Source of the DNA: DAOVQB01 sp023128935
Lineage (GTDB): Bacteria > Eisenbacteria > RBG-16-71-46 > CAIMUX01 > WJJG01
Length of the DNA stretch: 9,261 bases
Assembly (NCBI GenBank): GCA_030628905.1
Contig: DAOVQB010000177.1
Span: 1-9,261, forward strand
Direction: 5' to 3'
In this document: in pieces, positions 1 through 7,344 of the stretch
How positions within the stretch are numbered: position 1 is the stretch's first letter
Layout of the letters: every line of letters starts with the position of its first letter
Position numbers and translations under genes: made by a program
The notes under the pieces: generated by a model
The model's database searches: none
The model's input: the letters and a program-made list of their open reading frames with translations, nothing else
Told to the model about the DNA's origin: nothing

Positions 1-2
1 GC

Positions 3-3000
3 AATGTCTACTGGCTCGTGGGCGGGGAAGGTGCCGGCGCGCGGATGGATTCGATCTCGGCCTGGTACGAGGGGGATGCGCTTGCGCCTCGAATCACATT
101 CGAGCGCACCATCCACTTCGAAGAAAACTTGTACTACATGGAGTTCGTAGCGCACGCAGACAACAACTCCAACCTGGGGGATCCCTTCTCCTTTGGGACC
201 GATCACTACAACTGGACGCCGCGGGATGCTTGGATAGGCGGAATCCAGTGGCGTCCCTTCAAGGCCGTGGCGCTCGATTTGCCCAACGTGTGTAAACCCG
301 TGGAGCTCTGCGTGCATCTGCAGGGGCAGAAAAAGGTCGACGGTAGCGGCCGCCACCGCCCCCGCCTATGGCTGTCGTCCACGCCTGAGGTCGAGCCGGG
401 CTCCGTGGGTGAGAGAGACACACTCTGGGCGTTTCCGGGGAATCCATACGCGGTCTTTGGTTCGCACGACACGCTGATCTGTGTGGGGGAGGAGGAGCTC
501 ACAAGCCCGAACAAGCTCAACACGGGCCGCAATTACCTGAAGATCTATCTGCCCACGGAAGGTGACGGGATCGACAACGTGAATGGCAACTACATTGGGA
601 TCGACTGGGCGGAGGTGACCTACCTGGGGTACTTCTGGCTCGATAGCGACGGCCGCCTTGACGCAAACATAGAGGAGTTCTCCGGGGTGCAGGAGTTGAG
701 GATTAAGACTATGAAAGGGGCTGAGGCTCCCGAGATCCTCGGTTTTGACATCACAGATCCACTGTCTCCTGTCTTGCTAAGACCCGAGGACTTCCAGTTC
801 GACAAACCTGGATCGTCGCACTGGTGGCTTACGCTGCGCGTCCAGTACGATGGCGCAACCTTTCCCAGGAAGCTCCTCTTCATCGAGCGCTCGGGGCTGG
901 ACCGCCTGGATCAGAGCGCAATTTCACGCAGGCCAGGCGAGGCCCTCACCGGCTTCTCGGGTGAAGATTACATCGCTATCTACCCTCGCCGTTTCGCGGG
1001 GAATCTGGAGCCACTGCTTTCCCATCGGGAAACCCAGGGTCACAACGTCCTGTGGGCGCCAGTTGAGGATGTTTTCGACACATACAGCGGTGGGCGGCGG
1101 CATCCGTATGCGATCAAGCGCCTGCTGCGGCGCATGTGGCGTCGGAGCACGCCGGTTCCGGAGTATCTTCTGCTGGCGGGAGATGCATCCAATGAGATCG
1201 CTGGCCATACGCTGGGCAATGAGGGCGATCGCTCCGACAGCAATTACGTGCCCGTCATGACCGTGCCGGGCCCTTCATACGGATCGAACACCGAAGTCAT
1301 TTCGTGTGACCATTGGTATGTCAACCGGTTGCTTGATGATTGGACGCAGCAGATGACCGGAGACATAGACATGCACGTGGGGCGCGTCCCCTGCGGCACC
1401 GAAGAGGAGTTCGACACCTATGTCTCCAAAGTGCTCGCCTATGAGCGGGACGATCTGACGGCGCCCTGGAGAAATCGGGTGATCCTGCACTCCGATGGGA
1501 CCTTCTCGGGCGATCCCGCGAACTACCGCCACAGGTACACCGAGCACAATTTCCGCTGGATTACCGAGCGGAGCGGGAACTGGATCCTCCAGGATTCCAC
1601 CTTCTCTCACTTCCAGGTCGAGTTTCTATTTCAACACGTGGTCATGGACTCCGTGGTGGATCTGTGTAGGTGCAAGAAGGATCCAGAGGACTCGACGCGT
1701 TGCCTGCGGGATGATCAGGGCAATGTTGTCCTGGATAGCCTTAGGGTCATTCCCTTTGTGCCCAGCCAGGAATACGGTGGGGATGAGGTCAATCCCATGC
1801 TGGAGACATCTCTCAGCAAGGGAGCGCTCATCTGGGCTTTCCAGGGTCATTCGCACCGCAAGCAAGTGGCGCATGAGAGGGTGTTCGTGCTCGAGAGCAG
1901 CTACAGCAATCTGGCGGATGTGGAAGACCTGAGCAATGTCGGCAAGCCCTTTGTGTTTGTCGGATGCGGTTGTCATCTTACCGACTACGCGCACCACGAG
2001 GAGCATGGAAGGCGGGGTGATGCCTTGGCCGAGGCGCTGATGTTCTGCTGCCCCAGGGAACCACGGGCTGCCATTGCGTCGATCGGATCGGTCACCTACG
2101 AGGCCATCGGGCATGACTTTGAAGATAAGCTCTTCGAGGCGATGTTCCACGATCCCCAGCAGGATGAGCTGGGCCGCACGCGGTGGCGCTTGGGGGAGTT
2201 GGTCACGCAGACCAAGTGCAAGCCGCTCAACTTCTCGGCGCAAAGGGTGACCTACATGCTGCTTGGTGATCCTGCGCTGCGAATCGGCATCGCACCGCCG
2301 GCGATTCGCCTATCGCTCAATGGCGCGGAGTGGGATTGCGGGACGAGCGAGGTGGTTGAATATGTGAGCGACCGGGAGGAGGATGACAGCCTGGCGGTGG
2401 TGATCTATCTCTCTGATGAGAGCCATGTGACCTTGCCGCAAGTCTTCGACCACGACGGGGCCGTGCCCGAGAGCCTCTTGCATGTAGTGGAGGAGCAGGA
2501 CCCGGATGACCGGCGCATGGCCATTGAGTACTGTACCCAAGTGCAGCGCCGGCCCTACGACATAGTGATCCGCGCGGTTGACTACGATGGGAGCGAACGT
2601 GAGGCCAGAGTGCGCATCCCCATGTCCATCGCCTTCTACGAGCTGGCCGGCGAGGAGATGATTCCCCTGTCAGAGGGCTCGATCCTCCAGCGCGATTCCC
2701 GTCCGGCCATAACGATCCGGACCGGGGCGCATCTGTCGCAGGGGGATTTTGAGCTTCTGGTCAACGGAGAGCCGCTGGCAATGGAAGGAGCCGAGGTGGA
2801 TCAGGAGGAAGGCGGCGCCTTCTTGTGGACCCTGCGCTTCGTGGATCTCAGCGGTCAAGCCGATGGTCCGGTCACATTTGAAGTCATGGTCACGCAGTGG
2901 GATCAGAGCATCGAGTCGCTCGCGACCTTGCAGGCCGAAATCGGGGAGGTCGGCCTGCGCTTCAACAGCTGCCAGTGGATCCCCAGCCCCTTTGCGGAGA

Positions 3001-3254
3001 GTTCCACGCTCGTCTACGAGCTCTCGCGCCATGCCAGCGGAGTGGGGCTCTGCATCTATACAGTCAGTGGCCGTCGGATCTTCAAGGCGAGAGACCTGCC
3101 ACATGCCAAAGGCCAGCGTCACTTCGTTTGGGATGGAAGAGACGACGACGGTGACGCGGTAGCCAACGGCCTCTACTTCTACCAACTCACCGCGCGCGAT
3201 GACCAGGGCAAGGTTGCCCATGAACTCCTGGACAAGTTCGTGCGCACGAGGTAA
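3..3254 (+). CDS. Secreted gingipain-like peptidase (family C25) with FlgD-like C-terminal domain; 5' end outside window
   Basis: The frame is open from the left edge, giving 1083 residues; the GTG at base 18 lies inside the conserved NVYWL..GGEGAGARM motif of C25 proteins, so it is not the true start. Numbering here counts from base 18. Residues 1-240 resemble the N-terminal propeptide-like beta region of C25 proteins (HFEENLYY at 33-40). The catalytic caspase-like domain spans about 315-755: it opens with EDYIAIYPRRF, contains LLLAGDA (384-390) and ends with LLGDPALRI. The probable catalytic His is H611 in FQGHSH and the probable nucleophile is C652 in GCGCHLTDYA, although C650 is close by. 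Beta-rich, probably Ig-like segments follow (760-975). The C-terminus (980-1075) is a FlgD-Ig-like domain (WIPSPF, VWDGRDDDG, NGLYFYQL), often linked to secretion or surface attachment. Likely an exported cysteine endopeptidase; substrate and Arg/Lys preference are unknown. A cysteine-rich insert at 548-562 precedes the His motif. It converges on the next gene with a 61-base gap. Confidence 0.9.
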   Translation, partial: NVYWLVGGEGAGARMDSISAWYEGDALAPRITFERTIHFEENLYYMEFVAHADNNSNLGDPFSFGTDHYNWTPRDAWIGGIQWRPFKAVALDLPNVCKPVELCVHLQGQKKVDGSGRHRPRLWLSSTPEVEPGSVGERDTLWAFPGNPYAVFGSHDTLICVGEEELTSPNKLNTGRNYLKIYLPTEGDGIDNVNGNYIGIDWAEVTYLGYFWLDSDGRLDANIEEFSGVQELRIKTMKGAEAPEILGFDITDPLSPVLLRPEDFQFDKPGSSHWWLTLRVQYDGATFPRKLLFIERSGLDRLDQSAISRRPGEALTGFSGEDYIAIYPRRFAGNLEPLLSHRETQGHNVLWAPVEDVFDTYSGGRRHPYAIKRLLRRMWRRSTPVPEYLLLAGDASNEIAGHTLGNEGDRSDSNYVPVMTVPGPSYGSNTEVISCDHWYVNRLLDDWTQQMTGDIDMHVGRVPCGTEEEFDTYVSKVLAYERDDLTAPWRNRVILHSDGTFSGDPANYRHRYTEHNFRWITERSGNWILQDSTFSHFQVEFLFQHVVMDSVVDLCRCKKDPEDSTRCLRDDQGNVVLDSLRVIPFVPSQEYGGDEVNPMLETSLSKGALIWAFQGHSHRKQVAHERVFVLESSYSNLADVEDLSNVGKPFVFVGCGCHLTDYAHHEEHGRRGDALAEALMFCCPREPRAAIASIGSVTYEAIGHDFEDKLFEAMFHDPQQDELGRTRWRLGELVTQTKCKPLNFSAQRVTYMLLGDPALRIGIAPPAIRLSLNGAEWDCGTSEVVEYVSDREEDDSLAVVIYLSDESHVTLPQVFDHDGAVPESLLHVVEEQDPDDRRMAIEYCTQVQRRPYDIVIRAVDYDGSEREARVRIPMSIAFYELAGEEMIPLSEGSILQRDSRPAITIRTGAHLSQGDFELLVNGEPLAMEGAEVDQEEGGAFLWTLRFVDLSGQADGPVTFEVMVTQWDQSIESLATLQAEIGEVGLRFNSCQWIPSPFAESSTLVYELSRHASGVGLCIYTVSGRRIFKARDLPHAKGQRHFVWDGRDDDGDAVANGLYFYQLTARDDQGKVAHELLDKFVRTR

Positions 3255-3300
3255 GCAATCCTTGAGATCTCTTCGCTGTCCATTGAATTTTCAAGGTTGC
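3255..3300. terminator. Imperfect inverted repeat between convergent genes, possible bidirectional terminator
   Basis: Directly after the TAA of the upstream peptidase, GCAATCCTTGA (3255-3265) is mirrored by TCAAGGTTGC (3291-3300). The arms match except for one bulged base and are separated by about 25 bases. The position between two convergent genes suits transcript ends. There is no clear run of T after either arm, so a classical intrinsic terminator is not established. Confidence 0.35.
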
Positions 3301-3310
3301 TTGGGTCACA

Positions 3311-3329
3311 TGATACTACTTTAGTATCA
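3311..3329. repeat. Perfect AT-rich palindrome overlapping a stop codon
   Basis: TGATACTA (3311-3318), loop CTT, then TAGTATCA (3322-3329) form a perfect 8-base-pair hairpin. It covers the TAG stop (3316-3318) and last codons of the minus-strand protease gene. It may help end transcription or protect the 3' end, or bind a protein. No U-tract follows on the minus strand, so its role is open. Confidence 0.5.
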
Positions 3330-6192
3330 CGCATTTTCTGGCATCCTCGAAGCCGTCTGCTGCGATGCGGTAGAAGTAGATGCCCGAATTTACCCCCTCG
3401 GTATTCCATACCATGGAGTGGTGACCCGCCTCCTGAAGATCATCATAGAGCGTCTCAACCAACCGGCCCTTGACATCATAGACCTTGATCGAGATCCTGG
3501 TTGCTTCTGATAGGCGATACGAAATCGTTGTCTGTGGATGGAATGGATTGGGATAGTTTTGGTAGAGACTCACCTCGGCGCGCAGCGCTCCTGGCGGAAT
3601 CTCGTCATCTATGCCGCTCGCGGTGAGGTTGCAGGTGAAGATGACTTCTCTCGTCTCGCCTGGCTGCAAGTCGGGATCTCCGTTGTTCCAGATATCGAGT
3701 AGGACGAACTCCTCAGTTACGACGGCAGTGTGGGCATCCGTGTAGATCACCTCCGGTTCACTGATGTCAAAGGGAGGGAATGCAAATGCCGGGTTGCCGC
3801 CGTAGTTCCACGGATGACCGGCCCTGTTCATAGTGATCACACACCTAACTGTGTCGCAATCTCCAGGGCCGGGGGTCACCATGAATGCATCGCTGTAGAG
3901 CGGCGCCATCTCGGGCTCTAGTCTGGCTTCACCCGCCGGGTCGCCATAGAAGGCAAACTCATCCCGCTCGTAGGATAGATTGCTCTGGTCCACGCCAGGT
4001 GTGAGGTTGATCTGGTCGAACAGCAACGCCTGGTTGCTCAGATAGCAGGCTTCGGCATAGGTGAACCTATCTTGCTGATTCCAGAGGTACTCGTGGACGC
4101 CCTTACCGTTGTAGCAATAGCCGATCGTAACCATATAGCCCGCGTATTGGTAGGCCCCAGCTGTATGGAACCACGCAGGAACCAACGAATTCATGTTGGC
4201 GATCTTGCCAACCAAGCAGGAGTATGGATTGAAGACGATCTTGGGATTGATGGAATTCGCGTTCGTATTGGGCCCGCTGTAGGGATCGCCATAGAGCTGG
4301 CCTGCGGATGATCTGAAGAAGCCCTCATATCCGGCCTCGGGATAGTGACGTTGCCACTGGTCGTGGTTCCCATGCCCGGCGGTCATGAAGAGATCCACGT
4401 CATTGTCGTTCAGCATGGCGATGAGCGTGTCGACGCAATCGGTGGGCCCATAGAGCGTATCGAGCTGTCCGCTCTCCTGCTTGACCACCATAAAGTTGTA
4501 AATGTGGCATGCGAAGTATGTGCCCCGATGCGCGTAGTTCAGGAGGCTGCCGCAATCATTCAGGATAACATTGGAGATCGTCATCGTTGGCGGACCTGAA
4601 GCGACCCGGTATGCATCGGCGGCATCATACCCGGTTATAACGCCCCAGAGCGCATCACCATAGGGGTCTTCATCCAGGGCTCTTGTCAGGCGCAGCGCGT
4701 TGTTCACGAAGGAACGATGGGCATCAAGTGGTTGGGTCACGAAGGCGATATGGGTTGGATGGTAATCACCGAGCGGACCCTGCACCTCCCATACATCCGC
4801 AGCATAGGTGAAAACCGTGGCGCAATAGCGTGTAAGGAGCACATCAACGACCGCGGCCCAATCGGGGTCCTGATATGTGCTTGCCTTGACTACGACTGCA
4901 TATGTGACAGGTGGAGGCTCTTGATGGTAGATCGTGAAATTCGCATCCGAAGTGTCTTCTGCCGGCAGACCGCTGGGATCGAACGCCTTCACAAGGATGA
5001 GGCACTCCTCAGAAGGCGTGTCGGGAACCTGCCAGGCGTGGCTTTGTGGATTCCCCGTGTGGGCGGCAATGGGAATCCAATCCAAGCCGTCATTGATGGA
5101 GTAGAAGACGCTGTCTCCAACGACACCAACGTTGTCATCTGCGATCCAGGTGATGGTATGCCATTCGTGGGCACCCCAGCTCTCACCCCCGTTTGGGCAG
5201 GTCACGGTAACGGACGGTGGTGTGGTGTCGGGTACAATGGAGAAGTAATCGTCTGAATCGTCAAAGGCGCTGTTATTGCCCCAGTCAAATACTACGACCC
5301 GAACCTTGCAGCTATCAGACGGGGAGTCGGGGATCGTCCACGCATAGGATTCAGGGTCACCGAATTGATGAGCCAGAGGGATCCAGGCCGCTCCTCCATC
5401 GAGGGAGTAGTAAAGGCTGTCACTTAGGATGCCCACATTGTCGCTATCTGCCCAGCAGATCTCCTGCAGGCTGCCGACTATCCAATTCTCTCCGCCATTG
5501 GGCGCTAGGAGGGAGACGGTGGGAGGTATGGTATCAGGTTCGGCTTGGAGCAGTATGTTATCTGCTCTCATGAGCCCATAGAAGGAGCCGCCGCCATTGC
5601 CTCTGCTGGTGCTTCCATATTCAAAGGCGGTGACTTGGCCAGCAGAAAAGCCAGCGAGATCGGATGCTATGTCTCTGTGAAGGGTGTACCAGGTGGCTGG
5701 GCTTCCACCTGTGCAGTCGATGTACTTCAGCATATCGGTGGAGGCCGGGATCTCATAGTTATAGGTGTCTAGCCAATACTCGACCTTCCGGTCATCGGAC
5801 AGATGCAGAACGACGCGTTCGAAAGCGTAGTCGAGGTTACCGCTTCGGTCGAAGTAGTACTGAAGGTCTAGGAGGTTGGCCGGGAAATCAATAGAGTGAT
5901 AGATCCCGGTCCAGCCACCCCAGCCGCCAAAGGTCTGGTGGTGTTTGGCCTGTGCCGAGTAGGTCGAGTTGTATCCGGCTTCAAATGTCCAACTGCTCGG
6001 GGGCGACTGCTGGGTGCCCGTCAACTCCCAATCACCCCATTGTCCAGATTCCCAATCTTCATACAGTTGCTGTGCCAATGCAGTCGAGGGAACGGACAGG
6101 ATCAAACACAGGGTTGTGCATAGAATCGTGCATAGGATCGTGGGGACAGTGATGATCCCGGGAGCATTTCCATGTCTGATATGGAGCCGCAT
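3316..6192 (-). CDS. Secreted clan CD (C25/caspase-like) peptidase with two PNGGE domains and type A sorting domain
   Basis: The protein has 958 residues. I chose the ATG at 6192 because AAGGAGGAG lies 3 bases upstream and it places a signal peptide at the very N-terminus (hydrophobic core 13-36, probable cleavage after ALA at 38-40). An in-frame ATG at 6291 would add 33 residues that do not look like a leader. Residues 43-217 begin with DWESGQWGDW and look like a jelly-roll or concanavalin-like beta domain. Residues 222-318 and 322-421 are two related PNGGE domains. Residues 429-760 form a caspase-like core: H607 in TAGHGNH and C659 in NPYSC are the probable catalytic dyad, and FYGDPAGEARL (748-758) matches the usual C25 domain end. 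Residues 875-958 form a type A sorting or FlgD-like domain (QNYPNPF, VYDVKGR, SGIYFYR, final CVILK). Likely exported and surface-attached or released. It shares domain logic with the convergent peptidase but little visible sequence. Substrate is unknown, and the peptidase activity is inferred from motifs. Confidence 0.88.
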   Translation of the reverse strand: MRLHIRHGNAPGIITVPTILCTILCTTLCLILSVPSTALAQQLYEDWESGQWGDWELTGTQQSPPSSWTFEAGYNSTYSAQAKHHQTFGGWGGWTGIYHSIDFPANLLDLQYYFDRSGNLDYAFERVVLHLSDDRKVEYWLDTYNYEIPASTDMLKYIDCTGGSPATWYTLHRDIASDLAGFSAGQVTAFEYGSTSRGNGGGSFYGLMRADNILLQAEPDTIPPTVSLLAPNGGENWIVGSLQEICWADSDNVGILSDSLYYSLDGGAAWIPLAHQFGDPESYAWTIPDSPSDSCKVRVVVFDWGNNSAFDDSDDYFSIVPDTTPPSVTVTCPNGGESWGAHEWHTITWIADDNVGVVGDSVFYSINDGLDWIPIAAHTGNPQSHAWQVPDTPSEECLILVKAFDPSGLPAEDTSDANFTIYHQEPPPVTYAVVVKASTYQDPDWAAVVDVLLTRYCATVFTYAADVWEVQGPLGDYHPTHIAFVTQPLDAHRSFVNNALRLTRALDEDPYGDALWGVITGYDAADAYRVASGPPTMTISNVILNDCGSLLNYAHRGTYFACHIYNFMVVKQESGQLDTLYGPTDCVDTLIAMLNDNDVDLFMTAGHGNHDQWQRHYPEAGYEGFFRSSAGQLYGDPYSGPNTNANSINPKIVFNPYSCLVGKIANMNSLVPAWFHTAGAYQYAGYMVTIGYCYNGKGVHEYLWNQQDRFTYAEACYLSNQALLFDQINLTPGVDQSNLSYERDEFAFYGDPAGEARLEPEMAPLYSDAFMVTPGPGDCDTVRCVITMNRAGHPWNYGGNPAFAFPPFDISEPEVIYTDAHTAVVTEEFVLLDIWNNGDPDLQPGETREVIFTCNLTASGIDDEIPPGALRAEVSLYQNYPNPFHPQTTISYRLSEATRISIKVYDVKGRLVETLYDDLQEAGHHSMVWNTEGVNSGIYFYRIAADGFEDARKCVILK
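4930..5529 (-). repeat. Tandem duplication of a PNGGE beta domain within the protease gene
   Basis: Two units of about 97-100 residues (222-318 and 322-421 of the protein) align along their length. Each starts TIPPTVSLLAPNGGE or TTPPSVTVTCPNGGE and shares the order W..DNVG..DS..YS...G..WIP...GNP/GDP.S.AW..PD.PS..C...V.AFD. They look like tandem Ig-like spacer or carbohydrate-binding modules between the N-terminal domain and the protease core. Binding function is not shown by the sequence. Confidence 0.8.
6116..6139 (-). repeat. Two tandem 12-base units in the signal-peptide coding region
   Basis: On the plus strand GTGCATAGAATC is followed directly by GTGCATAGGATC, differing at one base. The units lie in the part of the protease gene encoding the signal-peptide core and produce the repeated residues TILCTILCT (18-26). 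Slippage would add or remove four hydrophobic residues without changing frame. Confidence 0.7.
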
Positions 6193-6195
6193 GAT

Positions 6196-6204
6196 CTCCT
6201 CCTT
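6196..6204 (-). promoter_or_regulatory. Strong ribosome binding site fixing the start of the sorting-domain protease
   Basis: Reading the minus strand, AAGGAGGAG is followed by ATC and then ATG at 6192, so the core GGAGG sits 5 bases from the start codon. This outweighs the longer start at 6291, which has only a weaker GAGGA upstream and would bury the signal peptide. Confidence 0.85.
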
Positions 6205-6346
6205 ATGTTTTGAGGTATGGGGGTATGGGAGCTTCTGGAACATTCTGGTCGGTAGAGGCGTGAACTGCAGATGACCGAGAAGCTTGCCCATGGTGGGAAT
6301 TCCTCATCACCGCAGGGGGTAACTGCTGCCATTTCCTACCTGAGTC

Positions 6347-6355
6347 ATGATAGCA
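6347..6355 (-). promoter_or_regulatory. Candidate extended -10 promoter element for the sorting-domain protease
   Basis: The minus strand reads TGCTATCAT, matching the extended -10 form TGnTATAAT at all but one position. The -35 region is poor (TTCCCT with an 18-base spacer), as is common for extended -10 promoters. It would give an untranslated leader of roughly 150 bases. The identical 9 bases occur upstream of the other minus-strand gene at 8956-8964. Confidence 0.35.
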
Positions 6356-6409
6356 GGGGCGGGGCCTACGAGGGAAGTGTTTCTGGCACCAGTGTTTTGC
6401 GGATGGGGA

Positions 6410-6423
6410 GCAAAGCGCTTGCA
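6410..6423. promoter_or_regulatory. LacI-family-like operator dyad
   Basis: GCAAAGCGCTTGCA contains the perfect palindrome AAGCGCTT, the typical core of LacI/GalR/CcpA-type operators (AAnCGnTT), with partly symmetric flanks. It lies about 140 bases before the start of the small secreted protein and about 55 bases upstream of the candidate -10 of the protease gene. Such sites often sense sugars. No regulator gene is present in the window, so this is a sequence match only. Confidence 0.35.
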
Positions 6424-6424
6424 T

Positions 6425-6448
6425 CAGTTTGCGTAGTGTCCGAAACTG
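6425..6448. repeat. Inverted repeat CAGTTT / AAACTG next to the LacI-like dyad
   Basis: CAGTTT (6425-6430) and AAACTG (6443-6448) form a perfect 6-base inverted repeat with a 12-base spacer. The spacing fits a dimeric regulator binding half-sites about one and a half to two helical turns apart, or a weak hairpin. It directly follows the LacI-like dyad, so the two may form one regulatory unit. Confidence 0.35.
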
Positions 6449-6549
6449 GTTTTGGCGGGTATCAGGGTCGCGGCGGCATTGGTGTCGAGCATGGCTGCTC
6501 CCATCAGCCCGCGGAGCGCGGCGGAACCGGGCAGTCACTTATTGCACAG

Positions 6550-6554
6550 GGAGG
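6550..6554 (+). promoter_or_regulatory. Ribosome binding site fixing the start of the small secreted protein
   Basis: GGAGG lies 8 bases before the ATG at 6563. It supports this internal start over an in-frame ATG at 6452, which would put 37 non-leader residues before the signal peptide. Confidence 0.75.
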
Positions 6555-6562
6555 GTGGGAAG

Positions 6563-7291
6563 ATGAAATCCAGATTCGGATCGCTTCTGCTTGGCGTGCT
6601 TGGTGTGACCACGATTTGCAGCGTTGCCGTGGCCAGTCAGATTTATCTCGAAGCCAACTTCGAGGGGCAAGTGCCAGATGCCGCCATTGGCGTGGGCGGT
6701 GCGGCAGTTGGCGAGCCCATCAGTGTAGATGAGGGGATCACAGCCATCGTGCGAGACACGCCGATGTTGTCGCTCAGCCTGGAAATACAAGACGCCGACA
6801 CCGACTATGCCGGCTCGGTTTGCTTCGAGTTCGTCGAGAGCGCTGAGATCACGACCGGATTGGTGACCATCGAGGCGGACTTGTGGTTTCAGGAATTTGA
6901 CTCCTACGGAATCTACATCCGTGAACAGGGGGGAGGCACATGCAGCTTTGCGAGTCTCCTTTTCTACGCGGATGGATCGATTAACTGCGTTGACGCCAGC
7001 TTGGCCCCTTATGGGGACATAGGAACGTACGAGATCGGCCGTTCCTACCGGGTTGTATTCAAGTTCGACATGGACACAGGGACCTACGATGTGTGGCTTG
7101 ATGGAATGCTGGCTCTCCCAGGCGCGGCCCACGGCATTACGGGTAATGGCATTGGGTCGGTGCTCTTGGGCTGCGTTAATGACGAGGATCTGACCGGGCT
7201 CTTCAATGTTGACAATATCACCGTCAGCGACACCTTCACCGATGTCCTGGGAACGACATGGGGGCGTGTCAAGGCGCGTTTCCTGCAATAA
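6563..7291 (+). CDS. Small secreted protein, probable concanavalin/LamG-like beta-sandwich
   Basis: The protein has 242 residues. The ATG at 6563 follows a GGAGG and begins a classic signal peptide: MKSR, a hydrophobic core to about residue 23, then VAVA|SQ as the likely cleavage site. The mature part is rich in alternating beta-strand patterns. Segments such as YRVVFKFDMDTGTYDVWLDG (162-181) and FNVDNITVSDT (214-224) are typical of concanavalin-like (LamG or DUF1080-type) beta-sandwich domains, where the first describes a beta hairpin and the second the closing strand. No catalytic motif is evident. Four mature cysteines (87, 127, 142, 204) could form disulfides. The last 12 residues, TTWGRVKARFLQ, are basic and amphipathic after a short linker and stand apart from the domain. 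Likely periplasmic or extracellular, perhaps binding glycan. I cannot name the family with certainty. It is divergent from the protease upstream and followed by a terminator, so it is probably monocistronic. Confidence 0.8.
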   Translation: MKSRFGSLLLGVLGVTTICSVAVASQIYLEANFEGQVPDAAIGVGGAAVGEPISVDEGITAIVRDTPMLSLSLEIQDADTDYAGSVCFEFVESAEITTGLVTIEADLWFQEFDSYGIYIREQGGGTCSFASLLFYADGSINCVDASLAPYGDIGTYEIGRSYRVVFKFDMDTGTYDVWLDGMLALPGAAHGITGNGIGSVLLGCVNDEDLTGLFNVDNITVSDTFTDVLGTTWGRVKARFLQ

Positions 7292-7344
7292 CCGAACCTG
7301 GCGCTCTCTGGCTAGAGGGGGTCAGGCGAGGATGTACACAAATG

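Larger units (their letters stand above)
6193..6562. other. Divergent intergenic regulatory region
   Basis: This region separates the starts of the minus-strand protease and the plus-strand small secreted protein. It has no convincing coding content. It contains two abutting copies of GGTATGGG (6214-6229), an extended -10-like element on the minus strand (6347-6355), a LacI-type dyad (6410-6423), an inverted repeat CAGTTT/AAACTG (6425-6448) and a short hairpin GAGCA-TGGC-TGCTC (6487-6500). I found no good -35/-10 pair for the plus-strand gene. Confidence 0.6.

Noticed and set aside
1626..2243. 205-residue minus-strand open frame opposite the C25 catalytic domain.
   Set aside because: It lies antisense to clearly conserved catalytic motifs and its translation shows no family features; it is a by-product of high-GC codon use.
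6192..6291. Longer N-terminus for the sorting-domain protease from the ATG at 6291.
   Set aside because: The extra 33 residues would precede the signal peptide, and the ATG at 6192 has a far better ribosome site.
6384..6400. TGGCAC...TTGC resembling a sigma-54 promoter upstream of the small secreted protein.
   Set aside because: The gap between the GG and GC elements is two bases longer than the strict -24/-12 spacing allows.
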